A stretch of 61,997 nt of DNA from assembly GCA_039680605.1 (NCBI GenBank), contig JBDKTA010000059.1:1-61997 (forward strand), read 5' to 3'. Positions within the stretch are counted from its first letter, which is position 1; each line of letters begins with the position of its first letter. Origin of the DNA: Planctomycetaceae bacterium. GTDB lineage: Bacteria > Planctomycetota > Phycisphaerae > SM23-33. Below the pieces are notes generated by a model. It was not told the origin of the DNA, searched no databases, and worked only from the letters and a program-made list of their open reading frames with translations. Below, one piece after another: positions 48,103 to 57,620 of the stretch. The translations under genes were made by a program, and so were the position numbers.

Positions 48103-49209
48103 CTACGCGGTTGCCTTCAGTGCCTGATCCAAATCCGCAATGAGGTCGGCGGCGTCTTCCATACCGGTTGAAATGCGCACGTAGCCTTCGTTGATCCCGC
48201 GACGGTCTTCGGTCCAGTGGGGGAGCACCAGCGTTTCCACGTCGCCCAACGAGACCCAGGGCTTGCAGAGCTTCAGGGCGGCGCTGAAGGCCTGATAGCG
48301 CGGCGAGCCGCCTTTGAGGATGAAGCCCACCATGCCGCCGAAGGCGTCCTTGAGATACTTCCTTGCGGTCGCATGGCCGGGGTCGCTGGCCAGGCCGACG
48401 TATCTTGTCTCGGTCACCTGCGGGTGCGTGGAGAGGAAGCGGGCGATCTTCATCGCCGTTTCGCTGCAGCGGGCGATGCGCATCGGCAGCGTCGCGATGC
48501 CGCGCAGTATCAGGAACGCGTTGAACGGGCTGATCACGCCGCCGTAGATGTTGCGGGCGCGGTAGATTTCTTTGTAGGTCTCTTCACTGCGGCTGGTCGC
48601 TACGCCGCCCATGGCGTCGCCGTGGCCGCAGAGGAATTTGGTGGCCGTGTGAATCACCACGTCGGCCCCCAGGTCCAGCGGGCGCAGCAGCACGGGTGTG
48701 AGGTAGGAGTTATCGACGATGGCCAGCGCCCCAGCCGCGTGCGCGGCGTCGATGAGAACCTTGGGGTCGAGCATATCCAGGCTGGCGTTGGTCAGCGGTT
48801 CGAAGTAGACCATGCGGGTGGGTTTTTGCAGGGCGCGATCGACGGCCGCCATGTCGCGCAGGTCGATCTGCTCGACTGTAATGCCGCGACGCTCGGCCTC
48901 GACGTTCATCCAGCGATCCGTCCAGGAATACACGCAGCGGTGCGTGACGATGCGGTCGCCGACCTTCAGCAGGCCCAGCAGCGTCTGCGTGACGGCCGCC
49001 ATGCCACAGGCGGTGGCGACGCACCGCCCGCCGCCTTCGAGGGCAGCGACGGCGGCCTCGAGGGCCTCGATCGAGGGGTTCTGGTGCCGAGTGTACCCGT
49101 GCTTACCCGTGGAGGCCATGTGGATGGGCGTGGAGGAATAATCCGGATTCCGCCCGGCGTGAACCGCCTGCGTTTCCATCGCCCACTGTCGCATAAGCTC
49201 GTCGTTCAT
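48103..49209 (-). CDS. Cys/Met metabolism PLP enzyme (cystathionine gamma-synthase/beta-lyase family)
   Basis: The 368-residue protein is a fold-type I PLP enzyme: YTRHQNPSIEALEAAVAALEGG, ACGMAAVTQTLLGLL, IVDNSYLTPVLLRPLDLGAD and the PLP lysine in HTATKFLCGHGD, then LPMRIARCSETAMKIA. This is the trans-sulfuration family (MetB, MetC, MetY or methionine gamma-lyase). The exact reaction cannot be read from these motifs. It is convergent with the ThiF-like gene. The start at 49209 has no clear ribosome binding site. Confidence 0.88.
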   Translation of the reverse strand: MNDELMRQWAMETQAVHAGRNPDYSSTPIHMASTGKHGYTRHQNPSIEALEAAVAALEGGGRCVATACGMAAVTQTLLGLLKVGDRIVTHRCVYSWTDRWMNVEAERRGITVEQIDLRDMAAVDRALQKPTRMVYFEPLTNASLDMLDPKVLIDAAHAAGALAIVDNSYLTPVLLRPLDLGADVVIHTATKFLCGHGDAMGGVATSRSEETYKEIYRARNIYGGVISPFNAFLILRGIATLPMRIARCSETAMKIARFLSTHPQVTETRYVGLASDPGHATARKYLKDAFGGMVGFILKGGSPRYQAFSAALKLCKPWVSLGDVETLVLPHWTEDRRGINEGYVRISTGMEDAADLIADLDQALKATA

Positions 49210-49220
49210 TGTATTTCGTC

Positions 49221-49259
49221 AGGGAAACAACCGCGTCGAGCAAGCTCGACCGCTAACAT
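49221..49259. repeat. Family B right half (GTCGAGC-AA-GCTCGAC hairpin)
   Basis: GGGAAACAACCGC, the hairpin GTCGAGC-AA-GCTCGAC and CCGCTAAC. The same GGGAAACAACCGCG leader occurs in the right half of the 36379 copy. The stem is a paired variant of the common one. Confidence 0.8.
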
Positions 49260-49280
49260 CTACAGACCAACGCTGTGCTG

Positions 49281-51080
49281 CTATTCCTGACTGCTCTCGA
49301 GCACGGCCATGAACGCCTTTTGCGGGATCTCGACGTTGCCGACCATCTTCATGCGTTTCTTGCCGGCCTTTTGCTTTTCGAGCAGTTTGCGTTTTCGCGT
49401 CACGTCGCCGCCGTAGCACTTGGCGGTGACGTTCTTACCGACGGACTTGATCGTCTCGCGGGCGATCACGCGGGCGCCGATCGCGGCCTGCAGCGGGATC
49501 TCGAACAGGTGCCGCGCGATCTCCTTGCGCAGGCGCTGGATGAGCCGGCGGCCGCGGGCCTCGGCCTTGTCGCGGTGTACGATGCACGAGAGGGCGTCGA
49601 CCTTCTGGCTGTTGACCAGGATGTCGAGCTTGACGAGGTTGTCGGCCTTGAAGCCGATCACTTCGTAGTCCATCGTGCCGTAGCCGCGCGAGGCGCTTTT
49701 GAGCTTATCGTAGAAATCGTAAATGATCTCCGACAGCGGGAACTCGTAGCTGAGGATCACGCGGTCGGCCCGGAGGTACTCGGTCTTGAGGTATGTCGCC
49801 CGGCGTTCCTCGGCGAGTTTCATCACGTTGCCGATCGAGTCGGCGGGCATGATGAGGTTGACCTTGACGATCGGCTCGCGGATCTCCTCGACGTAGTTGG
49901 GGTCGGGCAGCTCGCCGGCCGAGTCGACCTCGATCACCTCGCCGTCCTTCTTGAGCACCTGGTAGGGCACGGTGGGGGCGGTCTGCACCACCTCGATATT
50001 GTGCTCGCGCTCGAGGCGCTCCTGCACGATCTCCATGTGCAGCAGGCCCAGGAACCCGCAGCGAAAGCCAAAACCCAGCGCCTCGGAGTTGATCGGCGCG
50101 AACGTCAGAGAGCCGTCGTTGAGCTGCAACTTCTCCAGCGCGTCGCGCAGTTCGGGGAACTGCGTGCTGGGCCCGGGGTAGAAGTCCGAGAACACCATCT
50201 GCTGCGGCGGGCGGTAACCCGGCAGGGCGTGCTCGGCAGGGCGGGCTGTCAGCGTGATCGTGTCGCCGACGTGGACGGACGAGACGGTGCGGATATTGGC
50301 CACCACAAAGCCGGTCTCGCCCGCGCCCAGTGACTGCACGGCCACGGCCTGGGGACGGAGCTTGCCCATTTCCGTGATCTGGTAGCTCTCGCCGGTGCCC
50401 ATCATGGTGATCTTGTCGCCGATCTTGAGTTGGCCATCGAAGATCCGCACGTAGACCACGACGCCGCGGTATTCGTTGAAGGTGCTGTCGAAGATCAGGG
50501 CCTTGGTCGGGCCGTCTGGGTCGCCATTGGGCGGCGGGAGCTGCTCGACGATCGCCTGGAGCATCTCCTCGATGCCCGCCCCGGTCTTGGCCGAGGTGAA
50601 GATGCAGTCCTCAGCCGGCTGGGCCAGCAGGTGCTCGATCTCCATGGCCGTGTCTTCCGGCCGCGCGGCGGGCAGGTCGATCTTGTTCACCACCGGGACG
50701 AGCTTAAGGTTGGTCCGCTGGGCCAGCATCGTGTTGGCCACGGTCTGGGCCTCGACTCCCTGTCCGGCGTCGACCACCAGCAGCGCGCCCTCGCAGGCCG
50801 TCAGCGAACGGCTGACTTCGTAATGGAAGTCCACATGCCCGGGCGTGTCGATCATGTTGAGCATGTACTTCTGGCCATTGTATTCGTAGTCGATCGTGAC
50901 GGCCGAAGCCTTGATCGTGATGCCGCGCTCGCGTTCGAGGTCCATGTCATCAAGAATCTGCTCGTGGAACTCGCGCTGCGTGATGGCTCCGGCGCGCAGC
51001 AGCATCCGGTCGGCGAGCGAGCTCTTGCCGTGGTCAATGTGGGCAATGATGCTGAAGTTGCGAATGTACTGCTGATCCAT
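49281..51080 (-). CDS. lepA: Elongation factor 4 (ribosome back-translocase)
   Basis: The 599-residue protein has all LepA parts: G1 AHIDHGKSSLADRM, G3 DTPGHVDFHYEVSR, G4 NKIDLP, beta-barrel domain II, EF-G-like domains III and V, and the LepA-only C-terminal domain (SVGKNVTAKCYGGDVTRKRKLLEKQKAGKKRMK). It is a translational GTPase acting on stalled or stressed ribosomes. Length is normal. It is monocistronic, between repeat-filled gaps. Confidence 0.97.
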   Translation of the reverse strand: MDQQYIRNFSIIAHIDHGKSSLADRMLLRAGAITQREFHEQILDDMDLERERGITIKASAVTIDYEYNGQKYMLNMIDTPGHVDFHYEVSRSLTACEGALLVVDAGQGVEAQTVANTMLAQRTNLKLVPVVNKIDLPAARPEDTAMEIEHLLAQPAEDCIFTSAKTGAGIEEMLQAIVEQLPPPNGDPDGPTKALIFDSTFNEYRGVVVYVRIFDGQLKIGDKITMMGTGESYQITEMGKLRPQAVAVQSLGAGETGFVVANIRTVSSVHVGDTITLTARPAEHALPGYRPPQQMVFSDFYPGPSTQFPELRDALEKLQLNDGSLTFAPINSEALGFGFRCGFLGLLHMEIVQERLEREHNIEVVQTAPTVPYQVLKKDGEVIEVDSAGELPDPNYVEEIREPIVKVNLIMPADSIGNVMKLAEERRATYLKTEYLRADRVILSYEFPLSEIIYDFYDKLKSASRGYGTMDYEVIGFKADNLVKLDILVNSQKVDALSCIVHRDKAEARGRRLIQRLRKEIARHLFEIPLQAAIGARVIARETIKSVGKNVTAKCYGGDVTRKRKLLEKQKAGKKRMKMVGNVEIPQKAFMAVLESSQE

Positions 51081-51103
51081 TTCGTCAATTCTACCTTAAC
51101 AAC

Positions 51104-51250
51104 AGGGATCAGTAACCAGTAATCGGTAATCAGTCGGGTGGCATGGCGACAGGCTCTGTTTCATGCCGGTTGCCATGAACGAACAACTGACCCCAGGTTG
51201 CCTCTTACCGATTACATTTCACTGATTACTGTCTTACTGATTACTGTTTC
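51104..51250. repeat. Family F palindrome with family M hairpin inside; carries a stop codon
   Basis: The left arm AGTAACCAGTAATCGGTAAT (51111-51130) faces the right arm ACCGATTACATTTCACTGAT and TTACTGATTACTGTT (51208-51250). Between them is a family M palindrome, GGTGGCATGGCGAC with GGTTGCCATG (51138-51177), also present at 60759-60802. The stop codon of the leftward GH78 gene (TAA in CAGTAATCAG) is in the right arm. Confidence 0.8.
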
Positions 51251-53946
51251 ACCGGCGTTATTCCGAAGGCGTACCATCCGCCGCCGAGACGCAGGGCGAT
51301 GCGGCCGCCTTCGTCGGTGGCGCCCAGCACGCCCTCGACGCCGGGCACGAAGGCGCCGTCCTTATAAACCACCTTGCTGCTCTCGGTGATCTGGAAGTCC
51401 TCGTTCAGCTTGGGCACGCTGAATGTCCCGTGCGTGCCGGCGGGAATCTCGATGTTATGGTAGCGGCTGGTGCCCCACTTGAACCACTCGCTGCCGATGC
51501 GGCCATGCACGGTCTGCATCGTGGCGCGGACATTGTCGAGGCCCTCGGGCATCAGCGGCTCGATCCGCACGTCGGTAAACGCGCGTGGATGGTACGTCGG
51601 CCCATAATACGACGGGGCCTTGATCCCGGCCAGGTCGTTGTAGAAGAACTGGTCGATCGTCGCCCACATGATCATGCTCTCGACGTTGCCGCACTGGGCG
51701 CTGAGGCTCCAGCTTTCCCAGATCGTCGTGGCGCCGTTGGCCACCATGTACCCCCAGCCGGGGTACGTCTTGTCGTTGAGGACCTTGTAGAGCAGTTCGC
51801 CCTGTCCGGCGGCAGTCAGCGTGTCGATCAGGCACGTCGTGCCGGTGTTGCCGGCGTGGAGGTGCCCGCCGTGCCTGGCGATGTTGGCTACGATGGCGTC
51901 GATCACGCTCTGCCGCGCCCCTTGAGGCACGATATCCAGCACCAGCGCGAATGCGTTGGCGGTCTGAACGCCGCCGCAGTAGCTGCCCGCTGCGCGGTCG
52001 AACCACTTGGCGTTAATCGCCTCGGCGACCGCGGCCGCGAGCATGCCGTAGCGATCGCAATCGGCGGCGTTGCCGAGTTCCTCCGCCGCCTGGGCGACGA
52101 CCAGTGCGGCGCGATAGTAGTAGCCGGTCCAGACCATCTCGCGCGGCGTTTCGGATGAGATGAACTCTTCCTTGCCGGGGGCGTCTCCGGGCAGCATGTG
52201 GTCGCCGAACTGGCCCTTGGTGACGATATGGTCCTGGGCGACCGAGGTGAGATAGTCCACGCAGCGCTTCATCGCGTCGTAATGGTCGGCCAGGATCCGC
52301 TCGTCGCTGTAGTATTGGTGCAGGTACCACACCAGCAGCGGGTAGTTGCCGCCCCAGGCCGGATCGGACGCATCGCCGCGGTAGTTGGGGCAGACGTTGG
52401 GCACGGCCCCGTCGGGCCGCTGGGCGTCGCGGATGTCCTCGAGCCATTTGGTCCAGAACTGCGGCATGCACTTGCGCGGGTACAGCGAGCCGGTGATCGT
52501 CGCCGGGTCGGTCCACGCCCAGTGCTCGCGATAGAGGCAGTCCAGCGGCAGGCCCAGCAGGTCGTTGGTCAGCGTCCGCACGACGTTGTTGTGAATCGTC
52601 GTCACCAGCGGATTGCTGCACGAGAATTCGCCGGTCATGTCGACCGCCGAATGCACCACGCGGCCGTCGACGTCGCGAATCGTCATCTCCTGCGGGCAGC
52701 CCTCGACCGAGACGTACTGCACGCCGTGATTGGTGAAGCGGGGCTCGTACTGCTCGCCGGCCGCGTCGCCTTTCATGATGTAGTAATCGGTAGCCGCATC
52801 CGGTCCGCCGGGCGACTGCGGAAGGCCGGTTGCGTCGTCCAGCCGCGCGCCGTAGCGAATGATGATTTTCGTTCCGGCGGGGCCCTTGACGCGGATGCGC
52901 ACCCAGCCGCCGAACAACTCGCCCATGTCATAGACGTACACGCCCTCGCCGGCAATGGTGAACCGCGCCGGGCGCAGCGTACGCGTGACCTTGATGGGGG
53001 GCATTATCTGGCTGACAAGCTTTCCACCGGGGCCAGGCACGACCTGGGCCGCCGCCCAGGCGCTGTCATCGAATCCCGCCGCGTTCCAACCGCTCTGCTC
53101 GGCGCGGGCGTCGTAGATCTCGCCTTCCCAGAAATTGTTCCGTGTGATGGGCCCGGGCGAGACCTTCCACGAGCCGTCAGAGCTGACGTGTACCGTGCTG
53201 CCGTCGGCCAGCTCGATGTTGATCTGGAACATCAGCACCGGGCGGCTGTCGTCCCAGGCTCGCGTGAAGCCCGGCGTGCCGTATGTCTCGTCGCGGATGC
53301 AGGCCCGCGTTTCCCAGTCCGGCTCGCTGAACCAGCCGTTGCCCAGCATCACGCCGATGGCATTGGCGCCCGAAGAAAGAATGTCCGTCACATCGTGCGT
53401 GACGTAATACGCCCGCTTGTGATATTCGCTGGTAGCCGGATCGAGCACGTTGTCGCCGACGCGCCGGCCGTTGATGTACAGTTCGCTCCAGCCCAGGCCC
53501 GACATGTACGCCCGCGCGCGGACGATCTGGCCCTTGAGGGCAAACGCGCGCCGCAGCAGCGGGGAACTGACGCTCGCATCGGCGGCGATCCACGTGCCCT
53601 GCCAGTCCGATGCGCTGAGCAGGCCCATCTCGAACCGGGCAGGCTCGCTCCAGGTTTCTCCCGCGTCATCGCAGACGCAGACCTTCCACCAGCAGCGCTG
53701 GGCGCTGACCAGGGTTGCTCCGGCGTAAGGGATATTCACGAACTGGTCGGACTCGACGCGCCCGCTGTCCCACAGGTCGCCCTGATCGGCGTCAAGTTTG
53801 GCGCTCGTTGATGCGACCAGGATGCGATACGCCTGCTGCATCGCCCCACGGCGGGAAGATTGGAGTTGCCAGCCCAGTCGCGGCTGCGGGGTCTCGATGC
53901 CAAGCGGGTTGGTCGTATATTCACACGTCAGGTTGCAGGGCTTCAT
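51241..53946 (-). CDS. GH78 alpha-L-rhamnosidase, paralogue 1
   Basis: The 901-residue protein has the GH78 layout: an N-terminal fibronectin-like domain (CEYTTNPLGIETPQPRLGWQ), Bac_rhamnosid_N (RARAYMSGLGWSELYINGRRV), a concanavalin-like domain, an (alpha/alpha)6 catalytic domain with LDCLYREHWAWTDP (Asp469, Asp480) in place of the usual DCPQRER...GW.GD, and a C-terminal beta domain. It removes terminal alpha-L-rhamnose. There is no signal peptide. Its ATG overlaps the deacetylase stop (TAATG), so the two are coupled. The C-terminal stop lies in a family F repeat. Confidence 0.9.
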   Translation of the reverse strand: MKPCNLTCEYTTNPLGIETPQPRLGWQLQSSRRGAMQQAYRILVASTSAKLDADQGDLWDSGRVESDQFVNIPYAGATLVSAQRCWWKVCVCDDAGETWSEPARFEMGLLSASDWQGTWIAADASVSSPLLRRAFALKGQIVRARAYMSGLGWSELYINGRRVGDNVLDPATSEYHKRAYYVTHDVTDILSSGANAIGVMLGNGWFSEPDWETRACIRDETYGTPGFTRAWDDSRPVLMFQINIELADGSTVHVSSDGSWKVSPGPITRNNFWEGEIYDARAEQSGWNAAGFDDSAWAAAQVVPGPGGKLVSQIMPPIKVTRTLRPARFTIAGEGVYVYDMGELFGGWVRIRVKGPAGTKIIIRYGARLDDATGLPQSPGGPDAATDYYIMKGDAAGEQYEPRFTNHGVQYVSVEGCPQEMTIRDVDGRVVHSAVDMTGEFSCSNPLVTTIHNNVVRTLTNDLLGLPLDCLYREHWAWTDPATITGSLYPRKCMPQFWTKWLEDIRDAQRPDGAVPNVCPNYRGDASDPAWGGNYPLLVWYLHQYYSDERILADHYDAMKRCVDYLTSVAQDHIVTKGQFGDHMLPGDAPGKEEFISSETPREMVWTGYYYRAALVVAQAAEELGNAADCDRYGMLAAAVAEAINAKWFDRAAGSYCGGVQTANAFALVLDIVPQGARQSVIDAIVANIARHGGHLHAGNTGTTCLIDTLTAAGQGELLYKVLNDKTYPGWGYMVANGATTIWESWSLSAQCGNVESMIMWATIDQFFYNDLAGIKAPSYYGPTYHPRAFTDVRIEPLMPEGLDNVRATMQTVHGRIGSEWFKWGTSRYHNIEIPAGTHGTFSVPKLNEDFQITESSKVVYKDGAFVPGVEGVLGATDEGGRIALRLGGGWYAFGITPVKQ

Positions 53947-54719
53947 TAAAGGGCCTTTTCCAGCTTGGCGTTGGGGTCGTCCGGCACGTTGGAGGCGTCA
54001 ACATAGTCGCCCAGCCCGCGCATGGCAATGACCGTGCAGCCGCTGTCGCGCAGAAAATCCATGTACGTCTTAAACACGCCCGGGTCGGTGTGTACCCACG
54101 AGTGCTCGATATCCGGCACGCCATGGAAGCACAGCACGGCGGCCTTGCCCCCGCGGGTCTGCTCAACCGCCCACTTCAGATCGTCCATGCCCCAGTTGGG
54201 CCCGGAGAACCCGGTAGTCGGAACCAGCAGCGGGTCGTGGACGGCAGGGTCGTACGCCGGTCCGCGGGCGCCTTCGCCGTGGTAGGGCATCTCGGGAAAC
54301 CCGCCGCGCCGGGCGAACTGGTACCCGCGCGACCGCAGCACCTTCACCGCCGCCGCGCTGAAGTGAAACCCGGGATAGCAGAACGTGGTGGGGCGGTCGA
54401 TCCCGTTCTCGCTGCAGCGCAGTTCGATCTGTTCCAGTTCGGCAATCAGCGCCTCGTCTGAAAGTCCGCACACGCCCGGGTGCCGCGCGGTGTGGTTGCC
54501 GATCTCGAAACCCATCTCGTGCAGGCGGCGGATCTGCGACCAGGTGGTGTAGTTCTCCGACTTCCACCCCGACACAGCCCCGCTGTGGTCGTTGACATAG
54601 AATGTCGCCCCGAACCCATACGTCTTGAGCAGCGGGGCAACGACCTCGATGTCAGACTTACACCCGTCATCAAACGTCAGCACCACCAACCGGTCCGGGA
54701 TCGCCTTGAGCGTCTTCAT
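53946..54719 (-). CDS. Polysaccharide deacetylase (CE4/NodB-like)
   Basis: The 257-residue protein has the NodB homology motifs TFDDG (Asp17, Asp18), HxxxH (GNHTARH, His76 and His80) and CYPGFHF. It removes N- or O-acetyl groups from glycans with a metal ion. No signal peptide is seen, unusual for enzymes acting on cell wall or chitin, so it may act on imported acetylated oligosaccharide. It overlaps GH78 paralogue 1 by one base. Confidence 0.9.
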   Translation of the reverse strand: MKTLKAIPDRLVVLTFDDGCKSDIEVVAPLLKTYGFGATFYVNDHSGAVSGWKSENYTTWSQIRRLHEMGFEIGNHTARHPGVCGLSDEALIAELEQIELRCSENGIDRPTTFCYPGFHFSAAAVKVLRSRGYQFARRGGFPEMPYHGEGARGPAYDPAVHDPLLVPTTGFSGPNWGMDDLKWAVEQTRGGKAAVLCFHGVPDIEHSWVHTDPGVFKTYMDFLRDSGCTVIAMRGLGDYVDASNVPDDPNAKLEKAL

Positions 54720-54796
54720 GTCTTCCTCGTGAAAGCAGGGATGAACGCGTAGAGGATGTTAACCGCTATCGCATACCTCCCATCCGAAAAAAAGAG

Positions 54797-54851
54797 AACG
54801 CCGCACCGCAAGCGGTGAGAGTGTTGATGCGCCCGCTTGCGGTGCGGCGTT
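54797..54851. terminator. Strong 19-base-pair hairpin terminator after GH78 paralogue 2
   Basis: AACGCCGCACCGCAAGCGG (54797-54815) and its exact complement (54833-54851) form a 19-base stem with a 17-base loop. It lies nine bases past the stop codon of the leftward GH78 paralogue 2, with a run of T on that strand after it (AAAAAAA at 54787-54793 on the plus strand). Confidence 0.9.
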
Positions 54852-54860
54852 TGTTGATTT

Positions 54861-57572
54861 TCAATTCGTGCGGGACAATTCGAAGACGTACGTTCCGGAT
54901 TCGACGTCGAAGGTCACGTCGCTCTCGCCGATTCGTCCGGCGGCGATTCCGTCGGCGCCTGGGGCGAACGTGCGACCGGTCCAGAGGGTGCGACCGCGTT
55001 CGGCGATCTGGAACTTGCGCAGGTCCAGCGTGGGCACCGTCACTGTCGCGGTGGTGTTGGCGGGGATGGTGACGGCGAGCTTAAGCGTGGGTTGCCCCTC
55101 GCCGGCGTCTTCGTCCTTATGCCACTCGACGCACGCCGGTCCGTAGGCGGTGCGGTACGAGCCCTTCGCCCACGCCAGGTGCTCGCAGACCTTGGGGGCG
55201 ATCTCGATTCTCTTCCACCCCGGCGCCGCGGGGGACAGGCCCGCGACATCCTTGTGCAGAAACTTCTCGACGCTGCCGAGCATCTTCATGCTCAGGCTGT
55301 GGTACGTGCTGCATTCGAAGTCTTCGCAGATCGTCGTCATCCCGTTGACCACGCCGTAGCCCCAGCTCGGAAACGCCGTCTGCTGCGCCAGCAGGAGCAT
55401 CACATCCGCGCTGCCGTGCTTGGGCAGCGACTGCTCCAGGGCGTCGGTGCCGATGATGCCCGTCGAGAGGCGGTTGCCGCGGCCCTTGATGTCGGCGACG
55501 AGGTTGGCCAGCACGTCCTTTTCGCGCCCGCCGGGCACCAGGTCCAGATGCAGCGCCAGGGCGTTGGCGGTCTGGCTGTTGGTGGCGTACTGGTTGTTTT
55601 CAAAATTGAAAAACTCGCGGTTAAAGGCGTCCTTGATTGTCTCGGCCAGGCGGCTGTACGCCTTGGCGTCTTCGCGGTTGCCCAGGATGCGAGCGGCCTC
55701 GGCGACGATCTGCGCGCAGCGGAAATAGTACGCCGTGGCGGTCAGCGCCGCGGGGGTGCGCAGGGGGCAGAAACTGCTGGTGCCGTCGTCGCGGGGTTCC
55801 ATGTGGTCGCCCAGGACGTCGGCGAGGATGTTGGCCTTGGCCAGGGCGCGGAAGTGTTCGACCTGTTTGCGCAGGCCCTCGTAGTGCTTTTCGAGCACGC
55901 GCACGTCGTTGTTGTACTGGTAGACGAACCACGTGAAGAGGCTGTACGAGCATTCCCAGCACGGCCAGTCGCGCCAGGAGTTTTCGCCCCAGTTGGGCGG
56001 GGCGATATAGGGCACCTGTCCGTCGGGCTTCTGCGCGTCGGCGATATCGTCGAGCCACTTGCTCCAGAACCGCACGTCGCGGAAGTTGACCATGTAGTCT
56101 TCAGCGACGAACCCAGGGTCGCCCAGCCACGCGACGCGCTCGGCCCGGTCGCTGGCGTCCTGCGGAATGCCCTGGAAGCTGCCGTGGAACGTCCACCACA
56201 CATTGTGGTGCACGCGGTTGACCATGTCGTCGGAGCACTCGAATTGCCCGGCGGGCTCGATGTCGTTGTTCACCGCGCAGCCGGTCAGGTCGTCGCACGT
56301 CGGCACGCCAGGCCAGCCCGTCACCTCGACGTAGCGGAACCCGTGGATGGTGAACCGCGGATGCCACGTCTCGACCTCGCCGCTGCCGCGCAGCGTGTAC
56401 GAGTCGGTCTGCGGCGAGGGGTGCCAGGCCATCTGATTGCGCGTGTCGAGTTTGCCGGTGTCGTAATTCACGCGGCCGGCGTGTTCGAGCGTCACCACCG
56501 TACCCGCCGGGCCCTGCACGCGGAGTTCTGTCCATCCGGAGACGTACTGGCCCATGTCGAAGATGTACGCGTTGTCGCCGCTCTTGAGCACGCGCGTGGG
56601 CGTCAACCGGTTGGTGATGCGGCAGGGCTCCAGCGGCATCGCGACGAGCTTGCCTGAGGGGGCCTTGGCCGCCACGGCCGCAACCCATTTGGCATCGTCG
56701 AAACCCGCCGCGGACCAGCCGTCCTGTTCGAGGCGCGCGTCGTAATGCTCGCCCGCGCAGAGATCGTTGGCCGTGATGGGGCTGGGGTTGGCCTTCCACG
56801 ACGTGTCGCTGGCGATGCTGACGCTCTGCCCATCGGCCAGTTCGATATTCGCCTGCAGCAGCAGCACCGGCCGCTCGGAGAAGGGCGTGCGCCCTGACGG
56901 CTTGCCGTCGTCGCTGCTGTACCAGCCGTGGCCCAGCAGAACGCCGATGACGTTCTCGCCGGCCGCCAGCAGATCGGTCACGTCGTGCGTGACGTACAGC
57001 ACGCGGCTGCCGGCATTCTCGACGGGCAGGATGTTGTCGTACCACGTCGGCGCCGGGTCCATCATGCGGTCGCTCACGCGTCGGCCGTTGACGTACAACT
57101 CGTGACAGCCCAGACCGCAGATATACACCCGCCCGCGCGCGGGGGCGGCCGACAGCGTGAAGCTCTTGCGCAGCAGCGGGGCCGAGACGCTCTTGGCGGC
57201 CGCGATCCACTTGCCCTTCCAGTCGCGAGCGGTGAGCAGGCCCATCTCGAACGTCGCCGGCTGCGACCACGCGCCGGCCTGGGCGTTGGTGGGGTCCCAC
57301 ACTCGCACCTTCCACCAGCACTTTTCGCCGCTGGCGAGGGCGGCGCCGCCGTAGGGGAGGTTGATCGACTGGTCGGAGGCGACGCGTCCGCTATCCCATT
57401 TGTCGCCCTGGTCGGCGGCCAGCAGGTCCGCGCTGGAGGCGACGAGCACCTGGTACGCCGCCTGCACCGCCCCGCGGGCGTCGGACTGGATCATCCACGA
57501 AAGCCGCGGGGCCGGCATGTCCAGGCCCAGCGGATCGATCGAGTATTCGCACGTCAGTTGGGAGACGTTCAT
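54861..57572 (-). CDS. GH78 alpha-L-rhamnosidase, paralogue 2
   Basis: The 903-residue protein has the same five-part GH78 layout: CEYSIDPLGLDMPAPRLSWM, ARGRVYICGLGCHELYVNGR, and the catalytic-domain motif QDASDRAERVAWLGDP with Asp485, closer to the family consensus (DCPQRER..GW.GD) than paralogue 1. The start is 57572 with AAAGGAG upstream; the open frame goes on for 85 codons but these are family C repeat. There is no signal peptide. It ends at a strong terminator, so it is a separate transcript from the deacetylase-GH78 pair. Confidence 0.9.
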   Translation of the reverse strand: MNVSQLTCEYSIDPLGLDMPAPRLSWMIQSDARGAVQAAYQVLVASSADLLAADQGDKWDSGRVASDQSINLPYGGAALASGEKCWWKVRVWDPTNAQAGAWSQPATFEMGLLTARDWKGKWIAAAKSVSAPLLRKSFTLSAAPARGRVYICGLGCHELYVNGRRVSDRMMDPAPTWYDNILPVENAGSRVLYVTHDVTDLLAAGENVIGVLLGHGWYSSDDGKPSGRTPFSERPVLLLQANIELADGQSVSIASDTSWKANPSPITANDLCAGEHYDARLEQDGWSAAGFDDAKWVAAVAAKAPSGKLVAMPLEPCRITNRLTPTRVLKSGDNAYIFDMGQYVSGWTELRVQGPAGTVVTLEHAGRVNYDTGKLDTRNQMAWHPSPQTDSYTLRGSGEVETWHPRFTIHGFRYVEVTGWPGVPTCDDLTGCAVNNDIEPAGQFECSDDMVNRVHHNVWWTFHGSFQGIPQDASDRAERVAWLGDPGFVAEDYMVNFRDVRFWSKWLDDIADAQKPDGQVPYIAPPNWGENSWRDWPCWECSYSLFTWFVYQYNNDVRVLEKHYEGLRKQVEHFRALAKANILADVLGDHMEPRDDGTSSFCPLRTPAALTATAYYFRCAQIVAEAARILGNREDAKAYSRLAETIKDAFNREFFNFENNQYATNSQTANALALHLDLVPGGREKDVLANLVADIKGRGNRLSTGIIGTDALEQSLPKHGSADVMLLLAQQTAFPSWGYGVVNGMTTICEDFECSTYHSLSMKMLGSVEKFLHKDVAGLSPAAPGWKRIEIAPKVCEHLAWAKGSYRTAYGPACVEWHKDEDAGEGQPTLKLAVTIPANTTATVTVPTLDLRKFQIAERGRTLWTGRTFAPGADGIAAGRIGESDVTFDVESGTYVFELSRTN

Positions 57573-57620
57573 TGATGAACTCCTTTGCAGACAAGGTATC
57601 CGCACACGTCGATTCGTGAA

